64,000 bases of DNA from an uncultured Pelagibacteraceae bacterium (GTDB taxonomy: Bacteria; Pseudomonadota; Alphaproteobacteria; Pelagibacterales; Pelagibacteraceae), in assembly GCA_902524235.1 (NCBI GenBank), contig CABZCF010000003.1:1-64000 (forward strand), in the 5' to 3' direction. The notes beneath the pieces were generated by a model, which saw only the letters and a list, made by a program, of their open reading frames with translations, did not search any database and was not told the origin of the DNA. Every line of letters starts with the position of its first letter. Position 1 is the first letter of the stretch. The translations under genes were made by a program, and so were the position numbers. This document shows positions 37,550 to 47,939 of this stretch, piece by piece.

Positions 37550-38088
37550 TATTTTTTTTTGCCTTCTTTTCTAAGTATATATTGTCCTTTTTCTTTAATT
37601 CCCTTGCCTTTATAAGGCTCAGGCGGTCTAATAGATTTAATTTTTGATGCTGTCATTCCAACTAACTGTTTGTCACTACCAGTTATTTTAATTATTGTTT
37701 GTTTTTCAACTGTAATTTTTAACTCATCTGGTATATCAAAATTAATATCGTGACTGAAACCAAGTTGTAAATTTAAAATTTTTCCTTTAATAGCAGCTCT
37801 ATATCCTACACCAGAGAGCTCTAAAATTTTTTCATATCCAGTACTAGCACCTATGATTGCGTTATTAAGTAAACTTCGGTTCATTCCCCAAAGTTTTTTT
37901 GTATTTTCGTCGATAATTTTTGGTTTAATCGATACCTCCTTGCCTTCCAAAATATTTAAATCAAATATTTTGAGATCTAAGTTTAATACTTTTTTTCCTA
38001 ATGGGCCCTCAATATTTAAAAGATTGCCATTTAAAGCAACTTTTACTTTTTCTGGAATTGATATACTTAATTTACCTATTTTAGACAT
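37549..38088 (-). CDS. rplF: 50S ribosomal protein L6
   Basis: Binds 23S rRNA near the factor-binding site. I use the ATG at 38088 ([15 protein letters not shown], 179 residues), which overlaps the rpsH stop as ATGA. The track start at 38091 is a TTG one codon earlier. The C-terminal [20 protein letters not shown] is the L6 signature. Confidence 0.96.
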   Translation of the reverse strand: MSKIGKLSISIPEKVKVALNGNLLNIEGPLGKKVLNLDLKIFDLNILEGKEVSIKPKIIDENTKKLWGMNRSLLNNAIIGASTGYEKILELSGVGYRAAIKGKILNLQLGFSHDINFDIPDELKITVEKQTIIKITGSDKQLVGMTASKIKSIRPPEPYKGKGIKEKGQYILRKEGKKK

Positions 38089-38483
38089 CAAAACACCTTA
38101 CAAATTATTTCACCACCGATTTTTTGCTTTCTTGCATTAACATCACTCATAACGCCTTTTGGAGTAGAAATTATAGCTATTCCTAATCCGTTGTTAATTT
38201 TTGGCAAACTTTCGGCACTTGAGAAAATTCTTCTTCCAGGTCTTGATACTCTTTCAATAGTATTAATAACAGGGCTTCCAGAGCTATATTTTAAATAGAT
38301 GTTAATTTCTGATTTATTATTCTCATCAATGATTTTATGATCCTTTATAAATCCTTCATTTTTTAAAACCTCAGCTATTTTTACTTTAAATTTAGATGAT
38401 GGCATTTTTACTATCTTGTGAGATCTCATTTGAGCGTTTTTAATCCTTGCTAACATATCTCCAATTGGGTCACTTAAGCTCAT
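38088..38483 (-). CDS. rpsH: 30S ribosomal protein S8
   Basis: Primary 16S rRNA-binding protein and, in E. coli, translational repressor of the spc operon. The 131 residues have DPIGDMLARIKNAQMRSHKIV at the start and the C-terminal GLGIAIISTPKGVMSDVNAR motif. The stop overlaps rplF as ATGA. No S8-binding mRNA structure was searched for beyond inspection. Confidence 0.97.
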   Translation of the reverse strand: MSLSDPIGDMLARIKNAQMRSHKIVKMPSSKFKVKIAEVLKNEGFIKDHKIIDENNKSEINIYLKYSSGSPVINTIERVSRPGRRIFSSAESLPKINNGLGIAIISTPKGVMSDVNARKQKIGGEIICKVF

Positions 38484-38495
38484 ATTATATCCTTT

Positions 38496-38801
38496 CTACC
38501 AACTTGATTTTACCATTCCAGGGATTTTACCCTCTAAGCCTAATTTTCTAAGAGCTATCCTTGATATCTTTAATTTTCTGTAAACACCATGAGGTCTTCC
38601 TGTAATTTGACATCTATTCATGACTCTTGTTTTTGATGAATTTCTTGGGAGTTTAGACAGTTTTTGTTGTGCCTTAAATCTTTCCTCTAAACCAAGTTTT
38701 TTATTCATAATAATTTTTTTTAGATTTTTCCTTTTTTTATAGTATTTATCTGAAAGTTTTATTCTCCTATTATTTTTATTAACTGAGCTTAGTTTTGCCA
38801 T
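38496..38801 (-). CDS. rpsN: 30S ribosomal protein S14 (zinc-free form)
   Basis: Head protein of the small subunit, 101 residues. This is the long form without zinc cysteines: the expected CxxC sites are absent and only one Cys is seen, in [20 protein letters not shown]. The C-terminal PGMVKSSW is canonical. The gap of 12 bp to rpsH is among the larger ones in this segment. Confidence 0.97.
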   Translation of the reverse strand: MAKLSSVNKNNRRIKLSDKYYKKRKNLKKIIMNKKLGLEERFKAQQKLSKLPRNSSKTRVMNRCQITGRPHGVYRKLKISRIALRKLGLEGKIPGMVKSSW

Positions 38802-38802
38802 A

Positions 38803-39357
38803 TTAATTACCTTTGCTTTCTAAAAATGGAAAATTAAATTTTTTTAATAATTCAAGGCTATCGTTAACACTTCTGCTTTTTATAACAATGGTAATATCTA
38901 GTCCTCTGATTTTATCAACCTTTTCAAAATTTACCTCTGGAAATATAATATGTTCCTTAACTCCAAAAGTATAATTTCCAAACTTGTCAAATCCATTTAA
39001 TTTTAATCCTCTGAAATCTTTAATTCTTGGAAGTGCAATATTTACTAATCTATCAATAAATTCATACATTTTATTTTTTCTTAAAGTTGTTTTAATACCC
39101 GCATTGGTATTTTTTCTTGTTTTAAAATTTGAAATTGACTTTTTAAATTTTGTAACTACTGGTTTTTGACCTGTAATTTTTGACATATCATCTTCACAGC
39201 TTTTTAAAATTTTGTTATCATTTCCATCTAATCCAAGCCCCATATTTATAACAACTTTTTTTATTTCAGGAACCATATAAATATTTTTATATCCTAGATT
39301 ATTTTTTAACTCTTGCTGTATATATTTTTTAAATATTTCTTTTAAACGTGGTATCAT
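38803..39357 (-). CDS. rplE: 50S ribosomal protein L5
   Basis: 5S rRNA-binding protein contacting the P-site tRNA. The 184 residues include [33 protein letters not shown] and the C-terminal [12 protein letters not shown]. The start overlaps the rplX stop by 4 bp, and rpsN follows after 1 bp. Confidence 0.97.
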   Translation of the reverse strand: MIPRLKEIFKKYIQQELKNNLGYKNIYMVPEIKKVVINMGLGLDGNDNKILKSCEDDMSKITGQKPVVTKFKKSISNFKTRKNTNAGIKTTLRKNKMYEFIDRLVNIALPRIKDFRGLKLNGFDKFGNYTFGVKEHIIFPEVNFEKVDKIRGLDITIVIKSRSVNDSLELLKKFNFPFLESKGN

Positions 39358-39599
39358 TTTTTATTCTCAATTTTTTTTTGTTTATTATCATCAGTAATTT
39401 TAAGATTTGAAAAATGAATAAAGTTTTCTTTATCAAAAATGCCACCTTTATTCTCTTTCGTGGTTTTTACATGTTTTTTTATTATGTTTAATCCTTTAAC
39501 TTTAGCTCTAAAATTACTTCTATCGAGTTCAATAACGTCTCCTTCTTTATTTTTATCTTTCCCTACCAACACTTTAACTTTCATACCTTTTTTTATCAT
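39354..39599 (-). CDS. rplX: 50S ribosomal protein L24
   Basis: Assembly initiator of the large subunit. It has only 81 residues against roughly 100 in many bacteria. The KOW motif [20 protein letters not shown] is intact, followed by [19 protein letters not shown], but the C-terminal part is abbreviated and ends in a Lys-rich tail. It is directly after rplN. Confidence 0.95.
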   Translation of the reverse strand: MIKKGMKVKVLVGKDKNKEGDVIELDRSNFRAKVKGLNIIKKHVKTTKENKGGIFDKENFIHFSNLKITDDNKQKKIENKK

Positions 39600-39968
39600 T
39601 TAAAGAACCTCCGGTGCCAAAGATATTATTTTCATTTGACCTTTGTTTCTTAATTCTCTAGTTACAGGACCGAATATTCTTGTGCCGATAGGTTCGCCTT
39701 TATCGTCAGTCAAAACAGCTGCATTATTATCAAACTTAACTTTAGATCCATCATTTCTATGAATCCCCTTTTTAACTCTTACAACAACGGCTTTATGCAC
39801 AGATCCTTTTTTAACTTTTCCCTTTGGAATTGCTTCTTTAATTGCAACTACTATTGTATCACCTATACTTGCGTATCTCCTTTTTGATCCACCTAAAACT
39901 TTAATACACTCAATTCTTTTTGCCCCTGTATTATCTGCAACCATTAATTCTGTCTGAACTTGTATCAT
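39600..39968 (-). CDS. rplN: 50S ribosomal protein L14
   Basis: Binds 23S rRNA and contacts 16S rRNA at an intersubunit bridge. The 122 residues begin [20 protein letters not shown] and end [16 protein letters not shown], the normal length and termini for the family. The start overlaps rpsQ by 4 bp. Confidence 0.98.
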   Translation of the reverse strand: MIQVQTELMVADNTGAKRIECIKVLGGSKRRYASIGDTIVVAIKEAIPKGKVKKGSVHKAVVVRVKKGIHRNDGSKVKFDNNAAVLTDDKGEPIGTRIFGPVTRELRNKGQMKIISLAPEVL

Positions 39969-40201
39969 TTATTATCTCCCATTACCTCAAATTTTTTGGT
40001 TTTAGAGTAAGGTTTGCACTCTATTATTTTAACCTTATCTCCATTTTTAAATTTATTCTGCTCATCATGGACGTTATATTTTTTTTTTGATTTTATAACC
40101 TTTTTAAGAAGGGGATGTTGATATTTTCTTTCAACCAAAACTGTTATAGATTTATTTGGTTTATCACTTATTACGACACCTGATAATATTTTTTTAGGCA
40201 C
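39965..40201 (-). CDS. rpsQ: 30S ribosomal protein S17
   Basis: Early-assembly small-subunit protein with an OB fold, 78 residues. [20 protein letters not shown] and [20 protein letters not shown] match the family. It overlaps rpmC by 8 bp. Confidence 0.96.
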   Translation of the reverse strand: MPKKILSGVVISDKPNKSITVLVERKYQHPLLKKVIKSKKKYNVHDEQNKFKNGDKVKIIECKPYSKTKKFEVMGDNK

Positions 40202-40379
40202 TATTTTTCTCCAAAAAAGTTTTTAATTTTGCTATAGATCTTTTTGTTTCAGAAACTTTAGCATAATTTTTTAACTGACCATTAATTTTTTGAAATCTGA
40301 AGTTAAATAAATCTTTTTTTAACTTATCTATTTCTTTAATTGCTTGATCTTTTGTAAATTGTTTTATTTTTTTTTTCAT
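40194..40379 (-). CDS. rpmC: 50S ribosomal protein L29
   Basis: Small helical protein at the tunnel exit, 61 residues, near the SRP and trigger-factor docking site. The pattern DKLKKDLFNFRFQKINGQLK followed by RSIAKLKTFL is the L29 core. It is 1 bp after rplP and overlaps rpsQ by 8 bp. Confidence 0.94.
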   Translation of the reverse strand: MKKKIKQFTKDQAIKEIDKLKKDLFNFRFQKINGQLKNYAKVSETKRSIAKLKTFLEKNSA

Positions 40380-40380
40380 T

Positions 40381-40788
40381 TTATATTCTTTTAATAAACT
40401 TACATTTTATTGGTAATTTAGCAGACGCTTTGTATAATGCCTCTTTAGCAATTTGCTCTGAAACACCATCAACCTCAAACAATATTCTGCCAGGCTTTAC
40501 TCTACATGCCCAATATTCAGGAGAACCTTTTCCTTTACCCATTCTAACCTCTGTAGGTTTTTTAGAAATTGGTATATTTGGAAAAATTCTTGTCCAAACC
40601 CTCCCCTGTCGCTTCATGTGTCTTGTTAAAGCTACTCTTGCTGCCTCAATCTGCCGTGAAATTACTCTTTCGGGCTGTAAAGCTTTTAGCCCAAAAGAGC
40701 CATAATTCATTATATTACACCTTGAGGCGTTTCCATGTATCCTGCCTTTGTGTGCTTTTCTAAATTTTGTTCTAGTTGGTTGTAGCAT
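40381..40788 (-). CDS. rplP: 50S ribosomal protein L16
   Basis: Large-subunit protein at the A-site tRNA elbow. The 135 residues start [20 protein letters not shown] and include [20 protein letters not shown]. The motif [21 protein letters not shown] and the end are also typical. It lies 3 bp after rpsC. Confidence 0.98.
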   Translation of the reverse strand: MLQPTRTKFRKAHKGRIHGNASRCNIMNYGSFGLKALQPERVISRQIEAARVALTRHMKRQGRVWTRIFPNIPISKKPTEVRMGKGKGSPEYWACRVKPGRILFEVDGVSEQIAKEALYKASAKLPIKCKFIKRI

Positions 40789-40791
40789 AAT

Positions 40792-41451
40792 TTATTTTTT
40801 ATTTGTCTCCTGACTAAATTCTTTAGTAAAAATTTCTCCTTTATAAATCCATACTTTAATGCCCAATATTCCATAAGTAGTTAATGCTTCAGCTTCAGCA
40901 TAGTCTATATCTGCTCTTAAAGTATGAGATGGAATACTTCCTTCTCTTAACCATTCAGTTCTTGCAATTTCATTTCCACCAAGTCTACCACTTATCGAAA
41001 CTTTAATTCCTCTAGCACCAAGTCTTAAAGCTGATTGCATTGCACGTTTCATTGCTCTTCTATAGGAAACTCTTTTAACAAGTTGTTGTGCTATATTTTC
41101 TGCTACTAGATAACTGTTAGTTTCTGGTTTCTTTATCTCTTTGATATTTAAAACAACTTCATTTGACGTAATTTTTGATATTTTGCCTTTTATTTTCTCA
41201 ATGTCGCTTCCCTTTTTCCCAATCACGAATCCAGGTCTTGAAGTATAAATTGTTACAAAACACTTTTTAGATGTTCTTTCTATCATTACTTTTGAAACAC
41301 CAGAATTTACTACATTTTTTTTGATGAAGTCTCTTATTTTATAGTCTTCAATTAAATAATTACCAAAATCTTTTTTTTTTGCATACCAAACTGAGTCCCA
41401 GCCTCTATTAATACCGAGTCTTAGTCCAACTGGATTAACTTTTTGGCCCAT
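40792..41451 (-). CDS. rpsC: 30S ribosomal protein S3
   Basis: Forms the mRNA entry channel with S4 and S5. The 219 residues start [20 protein letters not shown] and contain the KH-domain [15 protein letters not shown] and the C-terminal domain [20 protein letters not shown]. The start lies 17 bp inside the end of rplV. Confidence 0.98.
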   Translation of the reverse strand: MGQKVNPVGLRLGINRGWDSVWYAKKKDFGNYLIEDYKIRDFIKKNVVNSGVSKVMIERTSKKCFVTIYTSRPGFVIGKKGSDIEKIKGKISKITSNEVVLNIKEIKKPETNSYLVAENIAQQLVKRVSYRRAMKRAMQSALRLGARGIKVSISGRLGGNEIARTEWLREGSIPSHTLRADIDYAEAEALTTYGILGIKVWIYKGEIFTKEFSQETNKK

Positions 41452-41836
41452 GTTTAACCTCTTTATTTTGCTTTTCAGATAATATAATTGTTAAATTCGA
41501 ATATGGTTTAAGTATAGGGGCTGCTCTTCCTTTAGCTCTAGCTCTAAATCTTTTCATAATAACTTGTTTTCCACAATAGGCCTCTTTTATAAATAGTTTA
41601 TCAATATCATATTGAAAATTATTTTCAGCGTTTGCAACAGCTGATGAAATAGTTTTTTTTATATCTTTTGTTATCCTTTTTTCTGAGAAGGACAAATTTC
41701 TTATAGCTATTTCAACTTTTTTACCAACTAAAGATTTCAATATAGGATTTAATTTTCTCACACTTGATCTAATATTTTTATTTATTGATCTCACTTCTTT
41801 AAGGTTATTGTCCATTTTTTTTAATTTATTTTTCAT
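41435..41836 (-). CDS. rplV: 50S ribosomal protein L22
   Basis: Lines the peptide exit tunnel. The 133 residues include [20 protein letters not shown], the [12 protein letters not shown] region and the extended-loop part [20 protein letters not shown]. The N-terminus is basic and a little extended, and its C-terminus overlaps rpsC by 17 bp. Confidence 0.95.
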   Translation of the reverse strand: MKNKLKKMDNNLKEVRSINKNIRSSVRKLNPILKSLVGKKVEIAIRNLSFSEKRITKDIKKTISSAVANAENNFQYDIDKLFIKEAYCGKQVIMKRFRARAKGRAAPILKPYSNLTIILSEKQNKEVKHGPKS

Positions 41837-41838
41837 AA

Positions 41839-42144
41839 TTATTTTTTATCCCCAGCCTTACTATCTTCTGCTTTTGCTTTTTTATCTGCTGGAGTATGTC
41901 CAAAAAATTGTCTTGTAGGTGCAAATTCTCCAAACTTGTGACCTACCATATCTTCAGATACTGTTAATGGTATAAATTTTTTTCCGTTATATATTAAAAA
42001 ACTAAATCCCACGAAATCAGGTATTATTGTAGATTTTCTAGACCATGTTTTAATTGGTTTTCTATTTGGATCGTTTTTTGATTTATCTACTTTTTTGATT
42101 AAACTTTCTTCAACAAATGGACCTTTCCAAACTGATCTAGCCAT
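41839..42144 (-). CDS. rpsS: 30S ribosomal protein S19
   Basis: Small-subunit head protein near the A site. [20 protein letters not shown] and [22 protein letters not shown] are canonical. About ten charged residues ([11 protein letters not shown]) follow the core, a short tail. It is 3 bp downstream of rplB. Confidence 0.97.
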   Translation of the reverse strand: MARSVWKGPFVEESLIKKVDKSKNDPNRKPIKTWSRKSTIIPDFVGFSFLIYNGKKFIPLTVSEDMVGHKFGEFAPTRQFFGHTPADKKAKAEDSKAGDKK

Positions 42145-42147
42145 TTC

Positions 42148-42981
42148 CTATTTTCCCCTTTTCTTTCGTCTTCTAATAATAAATTTGTCTGTTCTTTTAT
42201 TATCTCTGGTTTTTAATCCTTTTGCAGATTGCCCAGTTGGGGATACGGGATGTCTGCCACCTGCAGATTTTCCTTCACCGCCTCCATGAGGATGATCAAC
42301 TGGATTTTTAACAACGCCTCTTGTATGAGGTCTAATTCCCAACCACCTCGATCTACCTGCTTTTCCGATTTTTATATTTTTTTTATCAGGATTTGATAAA
42401 ACTCCAATAGTGGCCATAGACCTAGAGTCTATTTTTCTTATTTCACCTGAAACCATCTTAATAATAGAGTAATTGCCATCAATTCCAGAAATTGTTACTG
42501 AAGAACCTGCTGCTCTTGCAATTTTTCCGCCAGAACCTGGTTGAATCTCTACATTGTGAATATCCATTCCTGTTGGTATGTCTTTAAGCGCCAAAGAGTT
42601 TCCAGGTTTTATCTCTGCGTTAGAACCATTCTCAATAGTATCGCCAACTTTTACATTTTGAGGCGCCAAATAATATTTCATTTCATTATCTTCAAATTTA
42701 ATTAACATTATGTAACAAGATCTATTAGGATCATATTCAATCCTTTCAACCAAACCTTTAATACCAATTTTACCTCTATAAAAGTCAATAATTCTATACT
42801 TGTGTTTGTGACCACCACCGTGGTTTCTAGAGGTAATTCGACCAAGGTTATTTCTACCTTTTGAAGATCTATTAATTGATGTAAGAGGCTTATAAGGCTT
42901 TCCTTTCCACAGACCCGATTTATTAATTAAAACAGTGCCTCTTGTAGATTTTGTATATGGTTTAAAAGTTTTTAGCGTCAT
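42148..42981 (-). CDS. rplB: 50S ribosomal protein L2
   Basis: Essential for subunit association and peptidyl transfer. The 277 residues include GRNNLGRITSRNHGGGHKHK, a central SH3-like domain, and the signature VDHPHGGGEGKSAGGRHPVS containing the universally conserved His. It is 4 bp from rplW. Confidence 0.98.
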   Translation of the reverse strand: MTLKTFKPYTKSTRGTVLINKSGLWKGKPYKPLTSINRSSKGRNNLGRITSRNHGGGHKHKYRIIDFYRGKIGIKGLVERIEYDPNRSCYIMLIKFEDNEMKYYLAPQNVKVGDTIENGSNAEIKPGNSLALKDIPTGMDIHNVEIQPGSGGKIARAAGSSVTISGIDGNYSIIKMVSGEIRKIDSRSMATIGVLSNPDKKNIKIGKAGRSRWLGIRPHTRGVVKNPVDHPHGGGEGKSAGGRHPVSPTGQSAKGLKTRDNKRTDKFIIRRRKKRGK

Positions 42982-42985
42982 TTTT

Positions 42986-43282
42986 TTATAATCCTGTGCT
43001 TAAATCAATACTTTGGCCCTTCTTAAGTGTAACTATTGCTTTCTTGTAACTTTTTTTTTTTATTTTTTTTCCTCTAGAGACTTTAATTCTAGCTTTCTTG
43101 TTTACGATGTTTACTTTTGTAACATTTACTTTAAATAATTTTTCAATACTTTTTTTAAGACTTTTTTTGTTTGAGCTTAAAGGCACTTTAAAAGTAACTT
43201 TATTAAATTCAGACATATTTGTAGATTTCTCAGTTACTACTGGAGACAATATTTTATCGTAGATGTTAAATTTATTTTTCAT
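42986..43282 (-). CDS. rplW: 50S ribosomal protein L23
   Basis: Docking site for trigger factor and SRP at the tunnel exit, 98 residues. ILSPVVTEKSTNMSEFNKVT and the segment KLFKVNVTKVNIVNKKARIK match the family. It overlaps rplD by 4 bp. Confidence 0.97.
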   Translation of the reverse strand: MKNKFNIYDKILSPVVTEKSTNMSEFNKVTFKVPLSSNKKSLKKSIEKLFKVNVTKVNIVNKKARIKVSRGKKIKKKSYKKAIVTLKKGQSIDLSTGL

Positions 43283-43902
43283 GAATATTTTTTTTCCAAT
43301 TCTTTTATCGAGCTTAGTGTTAAAAGTAGTTTTTTATATTTAGTAATGTCATATGAGCTGAAGTGATTAATATCAGTCACTTTAATATTTGGTATATTCC
43401 TTGAAGATCTAAATATATTTTTTTTTGAGGATTTATCCAATAATAAAAGAGAATTGCTAGCATTCAAACTATTTAAAATACTATATATCTCTTTTGTTTT
43501 TTTTATCTCTTTTTCAAAATCGTCTATTACGATTAAATTATTATCTTTATTTTTTTCTGTTATTAATGATGTAACGCTTAATTTCTTCTCACTTTTATTG
43601 AGTTTTCTAAATTTATAATTACTTTCTCCTTTAGGTCCGTGTGCAACTCCACCACCTACAAATATTGGAGCTTTTCTGCTTGCGTGTCTAGCATTACCTG
43701 TACCTTTTTGTGCGTAAATTTTAGAGGTCGATCCAACAATTTCGTTCTTTTGTTTGGTCTTAGCTTTTCGACCCTTAAAATTTGCATTTGATTTATAAAG
43801 AACTTGACTAATCAGATCTTTATTAATCTTGCATCCAAAGACTTTATCTGCAACTTCAATAGATTGTTTATTTCCTTTAATGTCTATTTTATCTATTTTC
43901 AT
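43279..43902 (-). CDS. rplD: 50S ribosomal protein L4
   Basis: Tunnel-wall protein. In E. coli it also represses the S10 operon by binding its leader. The 207 residues include KTKQKNEIVGSTSKIYAQKG and GTGNARHASRKAPIFVGGGV, the extended loop reaching the tunnel. No S10-type leader is possible here, because rpsJ follows fusA after 1 bp, so that control is probably lost or different. Confidence 0.97.
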   Translation of the reverse strand: MKIDKIDIKGNKQSIEVADKVFGCKINKDLISQVLYKSNANFKGRKAKTKQKNEIVGSTSKIYAQKGTGNARHASRKAPIFVGGGVAHGPKGESNYKFRKLNKSEKKLSVTSLITEKNKDNNLIVIDDFEKEIKKTKEIYSILNSLNASNSLLLLDKSSKKNIFRSSRNIPNIKVTDINHFSSYDITKYKKLLLTLSSIKELEKKYS

Positions 43903-44613
43903 TTATTTTTTTTTCTTATCAGGTATTTTTCTCATTTTTTCTTGCTTATCTATTTTCTCCGCTAAAGTTAGCTTCGAAATGTTTTTCACTGCTTCTTTAA
44001 CAATTACTTGAGTATTCTTTGAGCCAGGTATTGAGCCTTTAAGATATAATAAATTGTTATCTATATCTGACTTAATAATCTCAATATTTTGCATCGTTCT
44101 AATTTTATCACCCATCTGTCCAGCCATTTTTTTATTTTTAAAAACCTTTCCAGGATCCTGTCTTTGACCAGTTGATCCATGTGATCTATGCGATATAGAA
44201 ACACCATGTGTTGCTCTTAAACCTCTAAAATTATGTCTTTTCATTGCTCCGGCGAAGCCTTTACCTATTGTTTTTGATTTCACGTCAACAAATTTTGTTT
44301 CATTAAATATTTCCAAACCAAGTTCGTTTCCTTCTTTATAATTTGAAATATCTTTAACCTTAAATTCCTTTAAAACTTTTTTTGGCTCAGTATTTTTTTT
44401 TGCAAAATATCCTTTTTTGGACTTTGAAAGTTTTGATGCTTTGATATTGCCAAAACCAATCTGTATTGCTTTATATCCTCTTTTATCAATATTAATTATT
44501 TGAATAACTCTACCTTTTTCCATTTTTACTACTGTAACGGGGACAGATTGACCTGATTTAAGAAATTCTCTAGTCATTCCAATTTTTTTTCCTATTAAAG
44601 CTATCTCATTCAT
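43903..44613 (-). CDS. rplC: 50S ribosomal protein L3
   Basis: Early-assembly protein reaching the peptidyl transferase centre. The 236 residues begin EIALIGKKIGMTREFLKSGQ and contain FRGLRATHGVSISHRSHGST with the conserved glutamine region GQRQDPGKVFKNKKMAGQMG. The C-terminus ends in a Lys-rich extension. Confidence 0.97.
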   Translation of the reverse strand: MNEIALIGKKIGMTREFLKSGQSVPVTVVKMEKGRVIQIINIDKRGYKAIQIGFGNIKASKLSKSKKGYFAKKNTEPKKVLKEFKVKDISNYKEGNELGLEIFNETKFVDVKSKTIGKGFAGAMKRHNFRGLRATHGVSISHRSHGSTGQRQDPGKVFKNKKMAGQMGDKIRTMQNIEIIKSDIDNNLLYLKGSIPGSKNTQVIVKEAVKNISKLTLAEKIDKQEKMRKIPDKKKK

Positions 44614-44615
44614 AT

Positions 44616-44924
44616 TTAAATTTTTATTTCAACATCAACACCTGAAGCTAAGTCTAGTTTCATTAAAGCTTCAACTGTTTGAGGGGTTGGTTCAATTATA
44701 TCAATTAATCTTTTGTGTGTTCTTGTCTCAAATTGTTCACGACTTTTTTTATCAATATGAGGAGATCTTAAGACCGTATATCTTTCAATTTTTGTTGGCA
44801 AAGGTATTGGTCCTTTAATATTTGCACCAGTTCTTTTAACGGTGTTAACAATCTCTTCAGTAGATTGATCCAAAACTTTATTATCATAAGCTTTTAATTT
44901 AATTCTAATATTTTGTTTATCCAT
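44616..44924 (-). CDS. rpsJ: 30S ribosomal protein S10
   Basis: Small-subunit protein that also pairs with NusB in transcription antitermination. The 102 residues include [40 protein letters not shown] and the end GVDVEIKI. It starts 1 bp after fusA, joining the str and S10 clusters with no tuf gene between them. Confidence 0.98.
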   Translation of the reverse strand: MDKQNIRIKLKAYDNKVLDQSTEEIVNTVKRTGANIKGPIPLPTKIERYTVLRSPHIDKKSREQFETRTHKRLIDIIEPTPQTVEALMKLDLASGVDVEIKI

Positions 44925-44925
44925 T

Positions 44926-47001
44926 TTACCCTGTCTTTTTTATTACTTCATCTTGAACATTTTGTGGAACTTTATCGTAATGATCGAAAAACATTGAATA
45001 TTGTGCTCTACCTTGTGACATTGATCTTAAGCTATTTATATAACCAAACATATTTGCTAGTGGCACCATAGCCGTTATAACTGTAGCATTTCCCCTTTGT
45101 TCTTGTGTATTAATCTGTCCTCTTCTACTATTTAAATCTCCAATTACGTCACCCATATAATCTTCTGGTGTTACCACCTCAACTCTCATTATAGGTTCTA
45201 AAAGTTTTAAATTACCTTTTGCACAAACTTCTTTAAAACATTGTCTTGAAGCTAATTCAAACGCCAATACACTAGAGTCAACATCATGATGTAGTCCGTC
45301 TAAAATAGTAACTTTATAATCAATTATTGGGAAGCCTGCTAATATTCCTGAGTCTGCTATTGTCTCTACCCCTTTTTCTACACCGGGTATAAACTCTTTT
45401 GGTATAGCACCTCCCTTAATCTTACTTTCAATTTCTCTTCCTTTTCCAGGTTCTAATGGTTCGATTGACAATTTAACTCTAGCAAATTGTCCCGCACCAC
45501 CACTTTGTTTTTTGTGTGTGTAATCAAATTCTGCTGGATTTAAGATCGTTTCTCTGTAAGCGACTTGCGGTGCACCAACATTGGCTTCTACTTTAAATTC
45601 TCTTTTCATTCTATCTACAATTATATCTAAATGAAGTTCACCCATTCCTTTAATAATAGTTTGTCCAGATTCTTCGTCTGAAGAAACTCTAAAGGAGGGA
45701 TCCTCTTTAGCCAATCTACCTAAGGCCTCTCCCATTTTTTCTTGGTCACCCTTTGTTTTTGGCTCAACAGCAATCTCTATGACCGGATCTGGGAACTCCA
45801 TCGGTTCTAACAAAACAGGAGTGTCTTCATCTGAGAGCGTGTGTCCTGTAATGGTGTGCTTTAATCCTGCTAAAGCTACTATATCTCCAGAATTTGCTTC
45901 CTTAATATCTTCTCTTGAATTAGCATGCATTAACAGCATTCTACCAACTCTTTCTTCCTTTTCTTTTGAGGTATTATAAATTCCTGTTCCAGATTTAAGT
46001 GTACCTGAATATATTCTTATAAAAGTTAAAGAACCAACAAAAGGATCATTTGCAACTTTAAATGCTAATGCAGAAAATGGTGCACTATCCTCAAATTTCA
46101 TGATGATTTCCTCATCAGAACCAGGTTTTGTACCCTTAATTAATCCAATATCTTTAGGACTAGGTAGATAATTTACAACTGCATCTAATAAAGGTTGCAC
46201 ACCTTTATTTTTAAAAGCTGATCCAGTTAAAACCGGTACAAAGCTGAAATTTAAACATCCTTTTCTTACACACGAAACAAGATCTTCATTTTTAATTTCT
46301 TCACCGTTTAAATATGCTTCCATAAGTTTTTCGTCTTGTTCTACAGCAGTTTCTACAAGTTCTTGACGATATTTATTTGAAATTTCTTTTAAATCATCTG
46401 GTATTTCTTTTTCTTCCCAATCTGCACCTAAATCCTCGTTTTTCCACTCTACTGCCTTCATTTTAATTAAATCAACAACTCCTTTAAGGGATGCCTCTAT
46501 ACCTATTGGAATTTGCATGACAAGCGGCTTTGCGCCTAATCTTTCTTTTATCATATCGACACATCTAAAAAAATCTGCACCTGTTCGGTCAAGTTTGTTT
46601 ACAAAACAAATTCTTGGGACTTTATACTTGTCAGCTTGTCTCCAAACAGTTTCTGATTGAGGCTCTACACCAGCAACTCCATCAAAAACAGCAACAGCTC
46701 CATCTAATACTTTCAATGATCTTTCAACCTCAATAGTAAAATCAACATGACCAGGAGTATCGATGATATTTATTCTATGATCATTCCAAAAACAAGTTGT
46801 AGCTGCAGAGGTAATTGTTATACCTCTTTCCTGTTCTTGCTCCATCCAATCCATTGTTGCAGCACCGTCATGCACCTCACCTATTTTATGACTTTTTCCT
46901 GTGTAGTACAAAATTCTTTCTGTTGTGGTTGTTTTTCCAGCATCGATGTGTGCCATGATACCAATATTTCTATATTTTTCTAATGTGTGAGATCTAGACA
47001 T
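44926..47001 (-). CDS. fusA: Elongation factor G
   Basis: GTPase that drives translocation and, with RRF, ribosome recycling. The 691 residues hold the G1 motif [20 protein letters not shown], the switch/G2 region [25 protein letters not shown] and [10 protein letters not shown]. Domains II-V follow, with [20 protein letters not shown] and the late [20 protein letters not shown]. It lies 6 bp after rpsG. Confidence 0.98.
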   Translation of the reverse strand: MSRSHTLEKYRNIGIMAHIDAGKTTTTERILYYTGKSHKIGEVHDGAATMDWMEQEQERGITITSAATTCFWNDHRINIIDTPGHVDFTIEVERSLKVLDGAVAVFDGVAGVEPQSETVWRQADKYKVPRICFVNKLDRTGADFFRCVDMIKERLGAKPLVMQIPIGIEASLKGVVDLIKMKAVEWKNEDLGADWEEKEIPDDLKEISNKYRQELVETAVEQDEKLMEAYLNGEEIKNEDLVSCVRKGCLNFSFVPVLTGSAFKNKGVQPLLDAVVNYLPSPKDIGLIKGTKPGSDEEIIMKFEDSAPFSALAFKVANDPFVGSLTFIRIYSGTLKSGTGIYNTSKEKEERVGRMLLMHANSREDIKEANSGDIVALAGLKHTITGHTLSDEDTPVLLEPMEFPDPVIEIAVEPKTKGDQEKMGEALGRLAKEDPSFRVSSDEESGQTIIKGMGELHLDIIVDRMKREFKVEANVGAPQVAYRETILNPAEFDYTHKKQSGGAGQFARVKLSIEPLEPGKGREIESKIKGGAIPKEFIPGVEKGVETIADSGILAGFPIIDYKVTILDGLHHDVDSSVLAFELASRQCFKEVCAKGNLKLLEPIMRVEVVTPEDYMGDVIGDLNSRRGQINTQEQRGNATVITAMVPLANMFGYINSLRSMSQGRAQYSMFFDHYDKVPQNVQDEVIKKTG

Positions 47002-47007
47002 ATTATT

Positions 47008-47478
47008 TTACCACCTAAAATGCGCGAATGCTTTATTGGACTCTGCCATTTTATGAGTGTCCTCTTTTTTCTTAATTGCAGATCCACGGTTTTGATAAGC
47101 ATCAAATATTTCATTAAAAATTTTATCTGACATTTTTTTATCTTTTCTTTTTCTTGAAGCATCAATCAACCACCTTAATGCTAATGCTTGTGATCTCTTT
47201 GACTTTACTTCTACTGGCACTTGGTAAGTTGCACCACCAACACGTCTAGATCGAACTTCTACAGTTGGTTTGATATTGTTAATTGCTTCGTTGAAAACAA
47301 TGATTGGTTCTTCCTTTGATTTTGATTTTATTTTATCAATTGCATCATAAACTATTTTTTCAGCAATAGTTTTCTTACCATCATACATTATCGAATTTAT
47401 AAGTTTAGGTATAACAACTGATTTATACTTAGGATCAACTATAGGAATTTTTTTTGGTAATTTTCTTTTTCTTGACAT
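47008..47478 (-). CDS. rpsG: 30S ribosomal protein S7
   Basis: Assembles the head of the small subunit. The 156 residues include RRVGGATYQVPVEVKSKRSQ and the C-terminal KKKEDTHKMAESNKAFAHFRW. In E. coli S7 represses the str operon at the rpsL-rpsG gap. Here that gap is only 3 bp, so the same site cannot exist. Confidence 0.97.
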   Translation of the reverse strand: MSRKRKLPKKIPIVDPKYKSVVIPKLINSIMYDGKKTIAEKIVYDAIDKIKSKSKEEPIIVFNEAINNIKPTVEVRSRRVGGATYQVPVEVKSKRSQALALRWLIDASRKRKDKKMSDKIFNEIFDAYQNRGSAIKKKEDTHKMAESNKAFAHFRW

Positions 47479-47481
47479 CTC

Positions 47482-47853
47482 TTATTTACCTTTTTTTGTA
47501 CCGTATAAAGATCTTCTTTGTTTTCTATTTGCTACACCTTGTGTATCAAGATTTCCTCTTAAGATATGATATCTTACTCCTGGTAAATCTTTTACTCGTC
47601 CACCTCTGATTAAAACAACAGAGTGTTCTTGAAGATTATGTCCTTCACCTGGTATATAGGCAGTGACTTCAAAACCATTTGACAATCTTACTCTTGCAAC
47701 TTTTCTAAGTGCAGAATTAGGTTTTTTTGGAGTTGTTGTATAAACTTTTACACAAACACCTCTTTTTAAAGGTTGTTTTTCAAGCGCAGGAACTTTATTC
47801 CTAGACAAAGGCTTGTATCTTTTTTTTCTTAATAACTGGTTTATTGTAGGCAT
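47482..47853 (-). CDS. rpsL: 30S ribosomal protein S12
   Basis: Decoding-centre protein of the small subunit. The 123 residues start [20 protein letters not shown] and contain [20 protein letters not shown] plus [20 protein letters not shown], both universally conserved. It is the first gene after rpoC and has its own promoter in the 143-bp gap upstream. Confidence 0.98.
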   Translation of the reverse strand: MPTINQLLRKKRYKPLSRNKVPALEKQPLKRGVCVKVYTTTPKKPNSALRKVARVRLSNGFEVTAYIPGEGHNLQEHSVVLIRGGRVKDLPGVRYHILRGNLDTQGVANRKQRRSLYGTKKGK

Positions 47854-47903
47854 AATAATATATTTTTTGAGTGAAAATAACTGTCAGGGTTAATGGCAGC
47901 GTC

Positions 47904-47918
47904 TAGCACTTAGTGCTA
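47904..47918. repeat. Perfect palindrome TAGCACT-T-AGTGCTA in the rpsL leader
   Basis: A seven-base inverted repeat around one central base lies between the rpsL promoter and the rpsL start. In the predicted 5' leader it could form a short hairpin only if a few central pairs open to make the loop. As DNA it could be a dimeric protein-binding site. No poly-U follows, so it does not look like an intrinsic terminator for rpoBC. Confidence 0.5.
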
Positions 47919-47939
47919 CTTTCCAACCAAAATATCGAC

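Noticed and set aside
46980-47165. ORF of 61 residues on the minus strand
   Set aside because: It is an out-of-frame shadow inside rpsG, and the rpsG frame carries the conserved S7 sequence.
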